Shown here in pieces: positions 6,017 to 6,148 of a stretch of 6,148 bases of DNA. Location of the stretch: positions 1 to 6,148 of the forward strand of contig JAFDDL010000249.1 in assembly GCA_019310865.1 (NCBI GenBank), in the 5' to 3' direction. A program made the translations under genes and the position numbers. Every line of letters begins with the position of its first letter. The first letter of the stretch is position 1. Source of the DNA: Deltaproteobacteria bacterium (GTDB taxonomy: Bacteria; Desulfobacterota; Desulfobacteria; Desulfobacterales; JAFDDL01). The notes beneath the pieces are model-generated. The model worked only from the letters and a program-made list of their open reading frames with translations. It did no database searches and was not told where the DNA came from.

Positions 6017-6030
6017 TTGCCAACTCCGAT

Positions 6031-6148
6031 GTGGACGGAATCAATCGCAATGGGTGGACGGAATGGTTCGGAATCAGTGGACGGAATCAATCGGAATGGG
6101 TGGACGATTTAATTCGGAATCAGTGGACGGAATGCGTCGGAATACGCA
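6031..6148 (+). repeat. IS21 right-end array: five tandem 23-bp units plus the terminal GCA
   Basis: Units begin at 6031, 6054, 6077, 6100 and 6123, each with GTGGACG and exactly 23 bp long. The consensus is GTGGACGGAATnnnTCGGAATnn. Each unit holds two CGGAAT half-sites 10 bp apart, about one helical turn. Unit 4 has a damaged first half-site (GTGGACGATTT), and unit 1 a changed second one (CGCAAT). The element tip CA is at 6147-6148, the last bases of the window. Confidence 0.92.

Larger units (their letters stand above)
2397..6148 (-). mobile_element. Complete IS21-family insertion sequence with a third, primase-like gene
   Basis: About 3752 bp. The tips match as an inverted pair: TGCCTATTCCG at 2397-2407 and, on the other strand, TGCGTATTCCG at 6148-6138 (10 of 11). 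Both have the TG...CA ends and the subterminal multiple repeats usual in IS21. Inside are istA, istB and a Toprim-domain gene, all on minus and overlapping. Typical IS21 elements are about 2-2.5 kb with two genes, so roughly 1 kb is extra. It has inserted into the HEPN gene. IS21 elements make target duplications of a few bases, but this cannot be tested because the window stops at the right tip. All three frames and both ends look intact, so it may be active or recently arrived. Confidence 0.93.

Noticed and set aside
5944..6090. Extended istA start at 6090
   Set aside because: The extra 49 residues are translated terminal repeats and leader DNA, while the ATG at 5943 has an ideal AGGAGG.
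6031..6145. CRISPR-like array
   Set aside because: Units are contiguous 23-bp tandem repeats with no unique spacers, and they are mirrored at the other end of a transposon.

Overview
The window is a piece of bacterial accessory DNA of moderate GC content. A truncated transporter gene and a small toxin-antitoxin-like operon are cut on the right by a complete IS21-family insertion sequence. The insertion fills 2397-6148, about 61% of the window, and its right tip coincides with the last base. The protein styles (AbiEi-like regulator, MNT/HEPN pair, IS21 with a DnaG-like passenger) suggest a free-living, possibly anaerobic Gram-negative such as a Desulfobacterota-type organism. That taxonomic guess is weak, because no rRNA or marker gene is present.

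Layout. At 1-793 (minus) lies the N-terminal half of a major facilitator transporter, running off the left edge. Its frame is broken near 325-332 by an apparent internal deletion. Positions 794-1178 form an AT-rich divergent intergenic region. It holds a near-consensus sigma-70 promoter for the transporter (TTGACA, 17 bp, TAATAT), a 17-bp palindrome, a second promoter facing right, and a 17-bp inverted repeat that abuts the next start codon. At 1179-2459 (plus) lie three genes: an AbiEi-type antitoxin-domain protein without its C-terminus, a minimal nucleotidyltransferase with an intact GSx10DxD motif, and a HEPN-domain protein. The last two overlap by 4 nt (GTGA).

The IS21 element begins inside the last codons of the HEPN gene, so that gene's final 20 residues are translated from the element's terminal repeats. 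The element has TG...CA tips. Its ends carry tandem 23-bp repeats, four on the left and five on the right, in inverted orientation. It encodes, all on minus, istA (DDE transposase), istB (AAA+ helper ATPase) and a third gene for a DnaG-like CHC2/Toprim protein whose zinc-binding cysteines are missing. All three start behind AGGAGG Shine-Dalgarno sequences, and the genes overlap. The istA Shine-Dalgarno lies partly within a 7-bp hairpin stem.

The most notable item is this three-gene IS21: a primase-like protein is translationally coupled to IstB, a relative of the helicase loader DnaC, between arrays of 23-bp repeats. Second is the hybrid AbiEi / MNT-HEPN cassette with its likely autoregulatory operator, damaged at both ends.
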